Of a stretch of 14,890 bases of DNA, positions 7,445-14,890 are shown in pieces; within the stretch, counting starts at the first letter, position 1, and the number at the start of each line of letters is the position of its first letter. Where the stretch lies: positions 1-14,890 of the forward strand of contig CALDSM010000516.1 in NCBI GenBank assembly GCA_937923585.1, in the 5' to 3' direction. Source of the stretch: an uncultured bacterium. GTDB lineage: Bacteria; Hydrogenedentota; Hydrogenedentia; Hydrogenedentales; CAITNO01. The notes under the pieces are model-generated. The model was not told the origin of the DNA. It made no database searches and saw only the letters and a program-made list of their open reading frames with translations. Position numbers and translations under genes: made by a program.

Positions 7445-7578
7445 CCGTTGTTCTGAAGTAGAATGGGCGTTGGCGGCGAAAGACGGCGTCATGACCGGCC
7501 GGAAGCAAGGTGTATTTGCCGTTACCCGGATGCACGGCAGCGGAGATGGAGGAAACAGCGAAGACCTTCTCCATCCGG

Positions 7579-7610
7579 CAGGCTGCGGCAATCCCAGGCT
7601 GCGGCAATCC
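7579..7610. repeat. Perfect 16-bp tandem duplication
   Basis: CAGGCTGCGGCAATCC occurs twice head to tail (7579-7594, 7595-7610), followed by two bases of a third copy. It lies in the otherwise gene-free stretch 7445-7722 between the island and the sensor kinase gene. Confidence 0.8.
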
Positions 7611-7612
7611 CA

Positions 7613-7640
7613 TTTGATGTCCCGGGGATTATCTTATATC
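7613..7640 (+). promoter_or_regulatory. Weak candidate promoter for the sensor kinase operon
   Basis: TTTGAT (7613-7618), a 16-bp spacer, then TATATC (7635-7640), 83 bp before the chosen GTG start. The match is modest; it is the best I can see in the 309-bp gap 7414-7722. Confidence 0.25.
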
Positions 7641-7722
7641 ATTCCGTTCTGGGTCAGGCGGCCTGCAAGAAGGGTTACACAGCACATTACCGCGCACGGA
7701 ATGAGTGCCTGGAGATATCAAG

Positions 7723-10272
7723 GTGCGGTTTTCATTTCAGACAATCACCTGGGGGGCAAGACCCGGCGACTATGCGGACATCCTGTCCAGCATCCGGCGG
7801 GCCGGCTTCGAAGGGCTGGAAATTGCCCAGGCCCCGGCGTTCCTTCCGCCTCCGGAACAGATGGGGGCGCTGCTTCGCCATTTTGGCCTGCACCTCCTGG
7901 CGTTGTGCGGCGGCAGGCTTTCCGACCGGGTGGAGTACTGCCGGGCGGGGGGGCTGGAACCCGACTATTATTATGTGGAGCGGCTGGACCGGGAGACGGT
8001 GGACTTTGCGCGCCGTGAAAACATCACCCTGGCCCTGCATCCGCATGTCTACAACGAGAACATGCGGGAGGATGTGCTGGCGGAGTGCCTTGCGGAGTAT
8101 CCGGAGACCCGGTTCATCCCCGACACGGCGCATCTGCATCTCGCGCACATTGACAGCATTTCCGTGATTCGCACGCATTACGAGCGCCTTGCCTCAGTGC
8201 ATCTCAAGGACTGGGTCGGCATCTACGGAAGGTCTTTCCAGCAGTATGCGCGCGGCTTCGCCCTGCCGGGACAGGGGGAGGTGCATCCCGAGACAGTGCT
8301 CAATTACCTGAAGGACCGGCAGTACGACGGCTGGGTCGTGATCGAATGCGACCATACCAAGACCACCGCGGAAAAGTACGCGCTGCTGTCGCGCGACTGG
8401 CTCGCGGAAAACGGAGCTGCACCCGGTGGGGCCGGGACACTGCCCGAAACGGGCCAGGTGCCCGATGGAAGGCCAAAGTGGTTGTCTTTCGACCATGTCT
8501 TGACGGATGCGCCCGTGCGCCGCGCCGAGGAGGAGGCAACCTTCTACCGCGAGATGTTCGCACGCCTGCGCACCGATTCCCTGGAGGAGTTCGGCGAGTG
8601 CATACTTGAAACACTGTGCCGCCATATGCCGGATGTGCTCTCGGCGCAGATATGGGAATACAGCCCGGCCGACCAGTTGCTGGGCCTGCTCGCCGAGCAT
8701 CCCCGCAAGCTGATTGCCAAGTCCAACTACGTGTTGGAGGCGAACAGGACCCCGCTGGGCGTTTCCACGGAGTGCAGGACCGTGGCCCGCATCAGTCCTG
8801 CCGGGGCGGATCAAGGCGTGGGGCCGGGATGGTTCCGCAAGTTCATGCCCGACGAGCAGTGCGAGGAGATACTGGCTCTGCCCGTGCTGAACTCCTTCAA
8901 CATCAACCAGGTCCAGCTGCTGGTGACGCTCTGCTGCGCGAAACCGATGCATCCGGCCTACGAGGCGGTGCTGCTGCGCTGCTCCGACGCCGTCGCCATG
9001 GCCTACGAGATTGCGCTGGACGACCTGTGCCAGACGAGGGCGCTGCAAATACAGGAGCGGCTTGGAAACGAGTGGTCCTATGAGGACTTCCTGGACGCGG
9101 CCCGAAATGAGATCATGCGGATCGTCGGCTGCGAGGGGGCAAGCATCTTTCTCGCCGACGAGGCAAGAAAGCGGCTGCTTTGCGTGAGCACCTCGGGCAT
9201 CAACTGGCGGCCGGATCTGGCCATCGAGGACCGGTACTACGCGCCCAACGACGAAAGCATGACGGGAAGGGTGTGGCAGACCAATGAGGGCGTTCTAATC
9301 TATGCCGATTACGGCCCCGGCCAGCCCAAGAGCGAGGAGGTGGTAACGAAGAAGGACCTCAAGCTCTGCCTGATCGTGCCCATCCGCGACCCGCGGGGGA
9401 CTGACGTCGGCGTGCTCCGGCTGCGGAACCGGACGACGGGCCGTCAGATGTTCTCGCTGAGCGACATGGCCATCGCCGAGTCCCTGTGCCAGGCCATCAT
9501 CCCCAGCCTGCTCACCCTGCAGCAGACGGACCGGTTCCGAAAAACCATTGACCGGACCATCCACGAGATCAAGATGCCGCTCACGGCGATCAACGGTGCC
9601 GTGCAGGTGATGGAGAACGAGACGAGCAAGCGGCAGATCACCTTCAAGTACGACTACATAGGGGACATCAAGAGCTGGCTGCGCCTGCAGGAATCCCAGA
9701 TACGGCGGATTGACTTCTACCGGTACAGGATGAGCGGGCGCGAGGAAAAGCTCAATCTCTCCATCGGCCCCGTGTGGCTGCTGCGCGACGTGCTGGCGCC
9801 CGCGAAACGGCACGTGGAAACCCTGATGCGGGAGCGCGGGTACGACAGGCACAAGATCACGGACGATCAACTGTTCCACATCCCGCAGCTCTACGTTGAC
9901 AAGGCCATGTTCCAGCAAATATTCTTCAACCTGATGGGAAACGCCATCAAGTACTGCTATTGGGACCCGGACAGCTTCCAGGTTCACATTTGGTCAAAGC
10001 GCGAGGGGAACAACCTCCTCATCATCTTTGACGACTACGGGCGCGGCATACCCGAAGGGTATGAGAAGGCGGTTTTTGAGCCCTACGTCCGGGGGCCGGG
10101 GGCAAGCCGGTTCAATGTTTCCGGCGACGGATTGGGGTTGTGGATTGTGAGGGACCTGGTCGCGGCGCACGGCGGGACCGTGGCCGTGACGCGCAGGGCC
10201 CAGCCGACGCAGATTACAATAACGCTGCCCAACAAGCTCATGCAGCCAAACTGGCACGCGGACAAGGGCTGA
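7723..10272 (+). CDS. Hybrid sensor kinase: IolE-like TIM barrel, GAF-type sensors and histidine kinase
   Basis: 849 residues from GTG 7723, chosen because GGAG (7711-7714) is 8 bases upstream and the protein then starts MRFSFQTITWG, as free-standing sugar isomerases do. An upstream GTG at 7705 lacks this. Residues 1-230 form a xylose-isomerase-like TIM barrel closest in pattern to inosose dehydratase/isomerase: LHPH (105-108), IPDTAHLH (Asp134, His137), HLKDW (His160, Asp163) and VVIECD (Glu208). The likely metal ligands are present. Residues 265-435 look like a divergent GAF-like sensor, and 445-595 like a clearer GAF domain. The kinase core has an H-box IHEIKMPLTAI with His614, an N-box FNLMGNAIKY (Asn740), DYGRG (771-775), FEPYVRG and GDGLGLWIV. 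No transmembrane segment is seen, so it is cytosolic. Thirteen bases separate it from its partner receiver gene. Confidence 0.92.
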   Translation: MRFSFQTITWGARPGDYADILSSIRRAGFEGLEIAQAPAFLPPPEQMGALLRHFGLHLLALCGGRLSDRVEYCRAGGLEPDYYYVERLDRETVDFARRENITLALHPHVYNENMREDVLAECLAEYPETRFIPDTAHLHLAHIDSISVIRTHYERLASVHLKDWVGIYGRSFQQYARGFALPGQGEVHPETVLNYLKDRQYDGWVVIECDHTKTTAEKYALLSRDWLAENGAAPGGAGTLPETGQVPDGRPKWLSFDHVLTDAPVRRAEEEATFYREMFARLRTDSLEEFGECILETLCRHMPDVLSAQIWEYSPADQLLGLLAEHPRKLIAKSNYVLEANRTPLGVSTECRTVARISPAGADQGVGPGWFRKFMPDEQCEEILALPVLNSFNINQVQLLVTLCCAKPMHPAYEAVLLRCSDAVAMAYEIALDDLCQTRALQIQERLGNEWSYEDFLDAARNEIMRIVGCEGASIFLADEARKRLLCVSTSGINWRPDLAIEDRYYAPNDESMTGRVWQTNEGVLIYADYGPGQPKSEEVVTKKDLKLCLIVPIRDPRGTDVGVLRLRNRTTGRQMFSLSDMAIAESLCQAIIPSLLTLQQTDRFRKTIDRTIHEIKMPLTAINGAVQVMENETSKRQITFKYDYIGDIKSWLRLQESQIRRIDFYRYRMSGREEKLNLSIGPVWLLRDVLAPAKRHVETLMRERGYDRHKITDDQLFHIPQLYVDKAMFQQIFFNLMGNAIKYCYWDPDSFQVHIWSKREGNNLLIIFDDYGRGIPEGYEKAVFEPYVRGPGASRFNVSGDGLGLWIVRDLVAAHGGTVAVTRRAQPTQITITLPNKLMQPNWHADKG

Positions 10273-10285
10273 AAGGAAGACAGGC

Positions 10286-10720
10286 ATGGCTAAGATACTG
10301 TTTGTTGACGATGAGGAGCAGGCGATGCGCTGGCACCGAATCATGCTTGAGGAGACCGGGGGGCATCCCGTGGCGTTCTTCCGCTTTGCGGAGAGGGCCA
10401 TGCAGTACATCGAGAAGACCAAACAGGACAATGAACTGCCTGACGCCATCATACTGGACGTGAACATGCCGGCGGACGGACGCTATGCGAACGATCCGAC
10501 CAACGAGGACGGCATGAGGACCGGGATTCGGCTGCTGCGTGACATTTGCCAGTTGCTGGGAACCGCGATTCCCCCGGTCATCATCTACACCCAGCTTCAG
10601 AACCCGGACATTCCCAGGCAGGTGAAGGTTTTGCACAAGGATGCCGTCGTTCTGGACAAACTCGCGGCAGGCCCCGAGGCGCTCCTGGACAAGGTGAACA
10701 TCCTTCTCGGCCAGGGGTGA
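10286..10720 (+). CDS. Stand-alone response-regulator receiver protein
   Basis: 144 residues, a single receiver (REC) domain with no output domain. The acidic pocket is Asp8/Asp9 (FVDDEE), the phospho-acceptor Asp58 (IILDVNMP), with Thr102 (VIIYTQ) and Lys125 (VVLDKLA) in the expected places. A polar insertion of about a dozen residues (ADGRYANDPTNED) sits just after the MP of the active-site loop, where normal receivers go straight to a Gly-led helix. The ATG has AAGGA 8 bases upstream. The close spacing behind the histidine kinase marks it as the likely phosphotransfer partner. With no DNA-binding domain, it must act by protein contact or pass phosphate onward. Confidence 0.9.
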   Translation: MAKILFVDDEEQAMRWHRIMLEETGGHPVAFFRFAERAMQYIEKTKQDNELPDAIILDVNMPADGRYANDPTNEDGMRTGIRLLRDICQLLGTAIPPVIIYTQLQNPDIPRQVKVLHKDAVVLDKLAAGPEALLDKVNILLGQG

Positions 10721-10730
10721 CCGCCGTGCC

Positions 10731-10808
10731 GCAGGCGTCTCGCCTGCCTTGTCTTCCGGCAATGTCAACCCCTGCGATGGTCAGGACCGTGGCAGGCGGG
10801 ACGCCTGC
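10731..10808. repeat. Pair of near-identical 7-bp-stem hairpins between convergent genes
   Basis: GCAGGCG-TCT-CGCCTGC (10731-10747) and GCAGGCG-GGA-CGCCTGC (10792-10808). Each is a perfect hairpin, and the two units are also inverted relative to each other (arms GCAGGCGTCTCGCCTGCC and GGCAGGCGGGACGCCTGC). Lying between the ends of the receiver gene and the carboxypeptidase gene, they probably act as a two-way transcription stop. No T-run is present. They may belong to a dispersed palindrome family. Confidence 0.6.
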
Positions 10809-10835
10809 GATACGGAGCCTGCGGTACGGAACTCC

Positions 10836-12392
10836 TCAGCCCCGCGCGAGCGCCCTGTTCACCACGGACTGCACGTCCGTGGCGGATATACCGCGGCCGT
10901 CCACGTCGGCGTCCACGGCCACTGCGGAACTGCGGCCCAGCACGGCGTTGACAACCAGTTGGATGTCCACCGCACTGACCTGTCCGTCACCGTTGATGTC
11001 GCCGTCGGACAGCGGCACATCAACACGCGTTTCCGCATCGTCCGCCACCGCGATATTGTCCACGTGGTAGGTGATGTATCCCGGCGCGCTCCAACGGAGG
11101 TTGTAGCTGCCTGCCAGCAGCGGGCGCTGGTAATTGCCGAGTCCGGCACGGCTGAACATGGGCTGGGTGTTGTTCTCAACCAGCACCTTTGACACCACGC
11201 CCGTCCCGGTGGCACGGTCGGTCACCAGTCCGCGAACGCCCATGTGTACCGACTTCAGGTAGGCCAGCATGGATGCCTGGTTGTTCGCCCAATAGCTGTC
11301 CAGCGTGTTTGCAGAGGGCCATTTCGTGACCGACAGTTCTATCGTCACGTGCAGGCTGCCCAGGAAGCGGTAAGACCAGTCCTGCAGGCCGCCCAGCAGC
11401 GTGTACCACGCACTTCCGTTGGTGATGCCGTTGGAGAACTGGATGCTCGCGTGCAGGGTCGGATTGAGCGAGGCGTAGCGGAGGGAAATGTCCCGGAACA
11501 GGTCGTCATCGGGGCAGACGGCGGCTTGTCCGCTGGATACGCCGGGTTCGTTGTCGTAGGGGTAATTCACCACGGCGGCGCCGGCGTGAAAATTGGCGGC
11601 CAGCGTAATCCCCTGTTCCGAATACCACCGCATCACCGCCGCCACCTCGGGCTGGCGGTTCGCGTCGCCGAGCGGCTCTCCGTCAAACAGGGTGGCGGCG
11701 TAGTCGGTGTTGTAGGACGGGAAAGAGCGGTTCATGTCCACGCTGTTGGCGTTGTAGCGGGTGCGGTTGTTCATCCCGTCCGGGTTCATCAGCGGCAGCA
11801 CCCAGATGACCGTGGTGTCCACGAATGTTGTGATTTCCGCGTTGATTCCGTGGCCGCTGAGCAGCATGTCGCAGAACCGCAGGCACAGGTCCGTGCCGAT
11901 GGGCTCGTCCCCGTGGATCGTGGAAATGTACGCCACGGCGGGTTTGTCCGAGACCGTGTCCGGGTCTTGGGTAATCTTGATGACCCACAAATCCTGGCCG
12001 TTCACCGACTGGCCGATGGACTGGTACCGGCACAGGTTGGGAAAGGCCGTCTGCCAAGCGGAGAATTGTGCGGCGATTTCGGGATTGGACCGGTACCCGT
12101 TGACCAGTTTCTCGTTCAGCGGTCCCGGCTGCACTTCCACGACCCGCGCGGGCCAGCCAAAGGAGATGAAGAGGGACTGTTCATCTTCCCGCACGTAGAC
12201 GGTGGCGGTGAGCCCGCTCACGTTGGCCACGTCCAAGCCGCTCTGTGTCAGGGTTGCCAGCGAGGCCGCATCGGGCAGGTCCACCTCATAGACGGTGACC
12301 GGCGGCACGGACTGCGCCCGGGCGGCATGACCCGGAGAAAGCACCAGACAGGCGAGGAGCGCAAATAGCGCTATGGAGAAGAGTCTATTCAT
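10836..12392 (-). CDS. Secreted M14 zinc carboxypeptidase with C-terminal dockerin
   Basis: 518 residues from ATG 12392, which starts a clean signal peptide (MNRLFSIALFALLACLVLSP, cleavage near AARAQ). A longer in-frame start at 12473 would bury that signal. The N-terminal region to about residue 115 is probably a propeptide. The M14 peptidase core spans about 120-385: zinc ligands His160 and Glu163 (HGDE) and His269 (NFHAG), substrate-binding Asn221-Arg222 (DMNRSF) and catalytic Glu352 (VTIELS). A carboxypeptidase-regulatory-like beta domain follows (about 385-460). The end, about 462-516, is a type I dockerin with two calcium-loop repeats (GDINGDGQVSAVDIQLVVN and DADVDGRGISATDVQSVVN). It removes C-terminal amino acids from peptides outside the cytoplasm. 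The dockerin implies docking to a cohesin on the surface or in a complex, but no cohesin gene is in view. Confidence 0.93.
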   Translation of the reverse strand: MNRLFSIALFALLACLVLSPGHAARAQSVPPVTVYEVDLPDAASLATLTQSGLDVANVSGLTATVYVREDEQSLFISFGWPARVVEVQPGPLNEKLVNGYRSNPEIAAQFSAWQTAFPNLCRYQSIGQSVNGQDLWVIKITQDPDTVSDKPAVAYISTIHGDEPIGTDLCLRFCDMLLSGHGINAEITTFVDTTVIWVLPLMNPDGMNNRTRYNANSVDMNRSFPSYNTDYAATLFDGEPLGDANRQPEVAAVMRWYSEQGITLAANFHAGAAVVNYPYDNEPGVSSGQAAVCPDDDLFRDISLRYASLNPTLHASIQFSNGITNGSAWYTLLGGLQDWSYRFLGSLHVTIELSVTKWPSANTLDSYWANNQASMLAYLKSVHMGVRGLVTDRATGTGVVSKVLVENNTQPMFSRAGLGNYQRPLLAGSYNLRWSAPGYITYHVDNIAVADDAETRVDVPLSDGDINGDGQVSAVDIQLVVNAVLGRSSAVAVDADVDGRGISATDVQSVVNRALARG

Positions 12393-12414
12393 GGCAGCGT
12401 CCCAAAACACTGCA

Positions 12415-12443
12415 AGTATAGCATGTAAGAGTGGAATTGCGAC
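12415..12443 (-). promoter_or_regulatory. Candidate promoter of the carboxypeptidase gene
   Basis: On the minus strand TATACT (12420-12415) matches the -10 consensus closely, 22 bases before ATG 12392. A 17-bp spacer puts the poorly matching GTCGCA at the -35 position (12443-12438). The -10 is convincing, the -35 is not. Confidence 0.4.
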
Positions 12444-12575
12444 CCTTTTACAGGGACAAACCGCCGGAGGCAACCGGTTTTCCGGACGCGTTCTGTGCGT
12501 AATGTGACGGCTGCGGCATGATGTCCGGGTGACATGCAGGCCGCCAATGCAGTAGAATCGCGGCCCGGAACATCT

Positions 12576-12660
12576 CCGTCATTCCCGCGAAGGCGGGAAT
12601 CCAGCGTTTACACAGGCCTATTTCGCAGGTTCTGGATTCCCGCCTTCGCGGGAATGACGG
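12576..12660. repeat. Perfect 29-bp inverted repeat of the ATTCCCGC/GCGGGAAT family (dRS3-like)
   Basis: Arms 12576-12604 and 12632-12660 are exact reverse complements with a 27-base centre. Each arm is itself a hairpin, ATTCCCGC-GAAG-GCGGGAAT. This core matches a very widespread family best known as dRS3 in Neisseria and seen in many unrelated genomes. Here it occupies the divergent region between the carboxypeptidase and metG starts, so it may form part of the metG leader or be a non-autonomous mobile repeat. Confidence 0.85.
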
Positions 12661-12709
12661 GGGATGTGGGTGTTTTGTGGTTTTGTGAGTGGAGAGAAAG
12701 GGGCATGTC

Positions 12710-14458
12710 ATGCCTGACGATACAAACAAGCAGTTTTCGCGCACGCTGGTGACCAGCGCGCTGCCCTATGCCAACGGGCACATCCACCTGGGCCATATCG
12801 CGGGGGCCTATCTGCCCGCGGACATTTATGTCCGCTACCAGCGGATGCGCGGCACCAAAGTCCTCTACGTGGGCGGTTCGGACGAGTACGGCGTGCCCAT
12901 CACGCTCACGGCGCTGAAGGAGGGCGTGACCCCGAAGGATGTCATTGACCGGTACCACACGGCCAACGCCGAGGCCTTTGGCCGCCTGGGCATTTCTTAC
13001 GACATTTACGGGCGCACCTCATGGGATCTGCAAACCGACACCACCCAACAGTTCTTCCGCATGCTCGATGCGGGCGGGCACATCCACCAGCAGGAAATGG
13101 AACTGTGGTACTCGCCGCAACTGGAGCGCTTCCTGCCCGATCGCTATGTGAAGGGCACCTGCCCGCGCTGCGGATACACCGAAGCCAACGGCGACGAATG
13201 CGAGTCCTGCGGCGCGCAGTACACGGCCAAGGAACTGGTCAACCCGCGTTCCAATGTGCCGGGGGACAATTCGTCGCCCGTGCTGCGCCCGTCGAGGCAC
13301 TGGTTCCTCAACCTGCCCGACTTCACGGAGCGGCTGAAGACCTGGCTGGACAGCCACCCCGAGTGGCGGCCCAACGTCAAGGGCATCGCCTACGGCTGGG
13401 TGAACGACCTGCGGGCGCGCTGCATCACGCGCGACACCGACTGGGGCGTGCCCATTCCGGTGGAGGGCGATGAGGCCAGGGACAAGCGCATTTATGTCTG
13501 GTTCGACGCGCCCATCGGCTACGTCACCAACACGCGCCAGTGGGGCATGGAAACGCTCGGCGACCCGAAGGCGTGGGAGCCCTGGTGGAAGGATGCGGGC
13601 ACGCGCATGCTCCATTTCATCGGCAAGGACAACGTCCCGTTCCATGCCGTGATTTTCCCCGCCATGCTCATGGGCCAGGGAGACTACAACCTGGCCGACC
13701 ATGTCGTCGGCAACGAGTACCTCAACATCTTCAACCGGCGCACCGGCCAGTCGGAGAAGGGCTCCAAGTCGAAGGGCAACATGATCAGCGTGCGCTGGGC
13801 GCTCGATCATTTTGCGGTGGACGCGATTCGCTACTACCTCTGCGCCATCGCGCCCGAGTCAAAGGACTCCGATTTTGACTGGGACGATTTCATGAACCGG
13901 TACAACGGCGAGCTGTGCGACGTGGTGGGCAACTTCGTACACCGCTCGCTGACCATGACCGTGAAGAACTTCAACGGGTGCGTGCCGGAGCCCGGCGAGA
14001 TCGAGGCGGGCGACGCGGCCATGCTCAACGCCATCGGCGAGCAGGCCGAAGCCGTCGCCGAGTCCCTTGAGGGATTCCGGTTCCGCCAGGCCGTCGAGCG
14101 CTTCATAGACCTGGGCCGCAAGGCAAACGTCTACTTTGACGCGATGCAGCCCTGGGTCACCCGAAAGACCGACATGGCGCGGACGGGCACGACGCTGTAC
14201 GTGTGCTGCCAGGTGGTGCGCGGGCTGTGCGTGCTGATGGCCCCGTTCCTGCCCGAGGGTGCGGCAAAGCTGGCCGGCATTCTCAACGCGGCCCTGCCCA
14301 AGGGCGGTCCCGACGGCGGCCCGGACGGCTGGCAGTTGCTCGCCGAACCGCTCAAGGCAGGCAGCCCGCTGAACACGCCCGAAGTGCTTTTCCCGAAACT
14401 CGACAAGGACGTGCTTGCCGAACTGGCCGACGTGCATCAGCGCGGCGAGGCATATTAA
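12710..14458 (+). CDS. metG: Methionyl-tRNA synthetase
   Basis: 582 residues from ATG 12710; an A/G-rich AGAAAGGGG stretch precedes it with usable spacing, and GTG 12689 is a weaker in-frame alternative. It attaches methionine to initiator and elongator tRNA-Met in the cytoplasm. The N-terminus TSALPYANGHIHLGH holds the HIGH signature (HLGH, 26-29). A zinc knuckle sits in the connective domain (Cys151, Cys154, Cys164, Cys167: CPRCGYTEANGDECESCG). The KMSKS loop is KGSKS (350-354), followed by the helical anticodon-binding domain. The protein stops without the C-terminal EMAP/Trbp111-like tRNA-binding domain found in many bacterial MetRS, so it is the short form. It starts divergently from the carboxypeptidase gene behind the 29-bp inverted repeat. 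Confidence 0.96.
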   Translation: MPDDTNKQFSRTLVTSALPYANGHIHLGHIAGAYLPADIYVRYQRMRGTKVLYVGGSDEYGVPITLTALKEGVTPKDVIDRYHTANAEAFGRLGISYDIYGRTSWDLQTDTTQQFFRMLDAGGHIHQQEMELWYSPQLERFLPDRYVKGTCPRCGYTEANGDECESCGAQYTAKELVNPRSNVPGDNSSPVLRPSRHWFLNLPDFTERLKTWLDSHPEWRPNVKGIAYGWVNDLRARCITRDTDWGVPIPVEGDEARDKRIYVWFDAPIGYVTNTRQWGMETLGDPKAWEPWWKDAGTRMLHFIGKDNVPFHAVIFPAMLMGQGDYNLADHVVGNEYLNIFNRRTGQSEKGSKSKGNMISVRWALDHFAVDAIRYYLCAIAPESKDSDFDWDDFMNRYNGELCDVVGNFVHRSLTMTVKNFNGCVPEPGEIEAGDAAMLNAIGEQAEAVAESLEGFRFRQAVERFIDLGRKANVYFDAMQPWVTRKTDMARTGTTLYVCCQVVRGLCVLMAPFLPEGAAKLAGILNAALPKGGPDGGPDGWQLLAEPLKAGSPLNTPEVLFPKLDKDVLAELADVHQRGEAY

Positions 14459-14543
14459 TACCGGCAGCCCGGATGTGGTACATTGGCCCGTGAAGCATGA
14501 CAGAAGTGCATGCCGTGTTGAAAAAATAAGAGAGGGCGACCCA

Positions 14544-14842
14544 ATGCCAAGAGCACTGGCCACTGGTTGTGTCAACCATCCCGCCGTCGAGGCCGCTGCC
14601 CACTGCCACCAATGCTCCAAGCCTGTGTGCGGGGCCTGCATGGTGGCCGGGCCAACGGGCAAGTTCTGCTCGTATGAGTGCCAGGAGAGACACGAGCAGT
14701 TCATGAGAAATGCCCAGGGCTGCGAGTTGAAGGGCAAGCCCGGGGGCGGGTTCTCGCGCGCCGTGCGCAAACTTCTCGGACAACTGGTCTTTCTTGCCGT
14801 GGTGCTGGTTTGCCTGGGCATCCTGTGTACCATGTTCGAGGT
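14544..14842 (+). CDS. B-box-like zinc-binding membrane protein, 3'-truncated
   Basis: 99 codons of genuine sequence are visible from ATG 14544, which has AGAGGG about 7 bases upstream. The N-terminal 50 residues hold a dense set of possible zinc ligands: Cys9, His12, Cys21, Cys24, Cys29, Cys32, Cys42, Cys46 and His50. The spacing resembles B-box zinc fingers (CVNHP...CHQCSKPVCGACM...FCSYEC). A basic, Gly-rich linker leads to one hydrophobic segment (about residues 77-97, QLVFLAVVLVCLGILCTMF), so the finger domain is probably anchored at the membrane. The function is unknown; similar bacterial proteins pair a B-box with membrane segments. The gene is cut off by adapter sequence, not by a natural end. 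It lies 85 bp after metG. Confidence 0.8.
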
Positions 14843-14890
14843 AGATCGGAAGAGCACACGTCTGAACTCCAGTCACGATCAGATCTCGTA
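14843..14890 (+). other. Illumina TruSeq adapter and index (sequencing artefact)
   Basis: From 14843 the sequence is AGATCGGAAGAGC followed by the rest of the standard TruSeq read-1 adapter up to CAGTCAC (14876). Then comes the six-base index GATCAG (14877-14882) and the start of the common tail ATCTCGTA. It is not genomic and should be trimmed. Any ORF reaching into it (for example a minus-strand product beginning MTGVQTCALPI) is an artefact. Confidence 0.98.

Noticed and set aside
7359..7613. Minus-strand ORF ending in GLEPTTKRL
   Set aside because: It is also translated tRNA-fragment sequence. The remainder covers intergenic DNA with the tandem repeat.
8194..9987. Long minus-strand ORFs (284 and 230 codons) opposite the sensor kinase gene
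   Set aside because: They are antisense shadows caused by high GC at third codon positions. The plus frame contains all the conserved motifs.
11244..12368. 374-codon plus-strand ORF opposite the carboxypeptidase
   Set aside because: It is an antisense shadow. The minus frame has the signal peptide, M14 zinc site and dockerin.
12571..12665. CRISPR array at the repeated 29-bp arms
   Set aside because: There are only two copies in inverted orientation with one 27-base centre. A CRISPR array has multiple direct repeats.
14352..14876. Minus-strand ORFs starting MTGVQTCALPI and MLFRSTSN near the right end
   Set aside because: They begin in adapter sequence and run antisense to the B-box gene and metG.

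Overview
The window looks like one metagenomic or draft-genome contig of a high-GC bacterium. The chromosomal genes have strongly G/C-biased third positions. A dockerin-tagged secreted peptidase and dispersed palindromic repeats would fit a Planctomycetes/PVC or Hydrogenedentes-type lineage, but that placement is an impression from sequence character, not a computed result. The last 48 bases are not genomic: they are Illumina TruSeq adapter plus index, so the contig ends artificially inside a gene.

Left flank (1-1506): the 3' part of the primary sigma factor gene rpoD, then a tRNA with anticodon CAT. Its sequence fits tRNA-Ile(CAU) better than elongator tRNA-Met. Integrated island (about 1455-7413): the 3' part of the tRNA gene plus trailing DNA (63 bp) is repeated exactly 5,896 bp downstream, which marks att sites of an island inserted in the tRNA gene. 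The DNA between is visibly less GC-biased in its largest gene. It carries a 1,170-residue multidomain protein with a divergent Ser/Thr-type kinase domain (minus strand). A small SH3-like lipoprotein is divergently transcribed from it. An Abi_2/AbiD-F family HEPN protein follows, with its own well-formed promoter. Two short minus-strand ORFs may be remnants. No integrase is visible, so the island is either a trans-mobilised satellite or a decayed element. The cargo (kinase plus HEPN Abi protein) suggests a small anti-phage or stress island.

Right flank (7414-14842): a tRNA-type terminator, then a two-gene signalling operon. Its sensor kinase is a rare architecture: an IolE-like sugar isomerase/dehydratase TIM barrel fused to GAF-type sensors and a histidine kinase. 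It is followed after 13 bp by a stand-alone receiver protein. Convergent to this operon is a secreted M14 zinc carboxypeptidase with a C-terminal dockerin domain; two near-identical hairpins separate them. Divergent from the carboxypeptidase is metG (methionyl-tRNA synthetase). The intergenic region holds a perfect 29-bp inverted repeat of the widespread 'attcccgc...gcgggaat' type. A truncated gene for a B-box-like zinc-binding membrane protein ends at the adapter.

The two most interesting systems are the tRNA-borne kinase/lipoprotein/Abi island and the TIM-barrel histidine kinase with its receiver. Neither matches a named system that I can recall.
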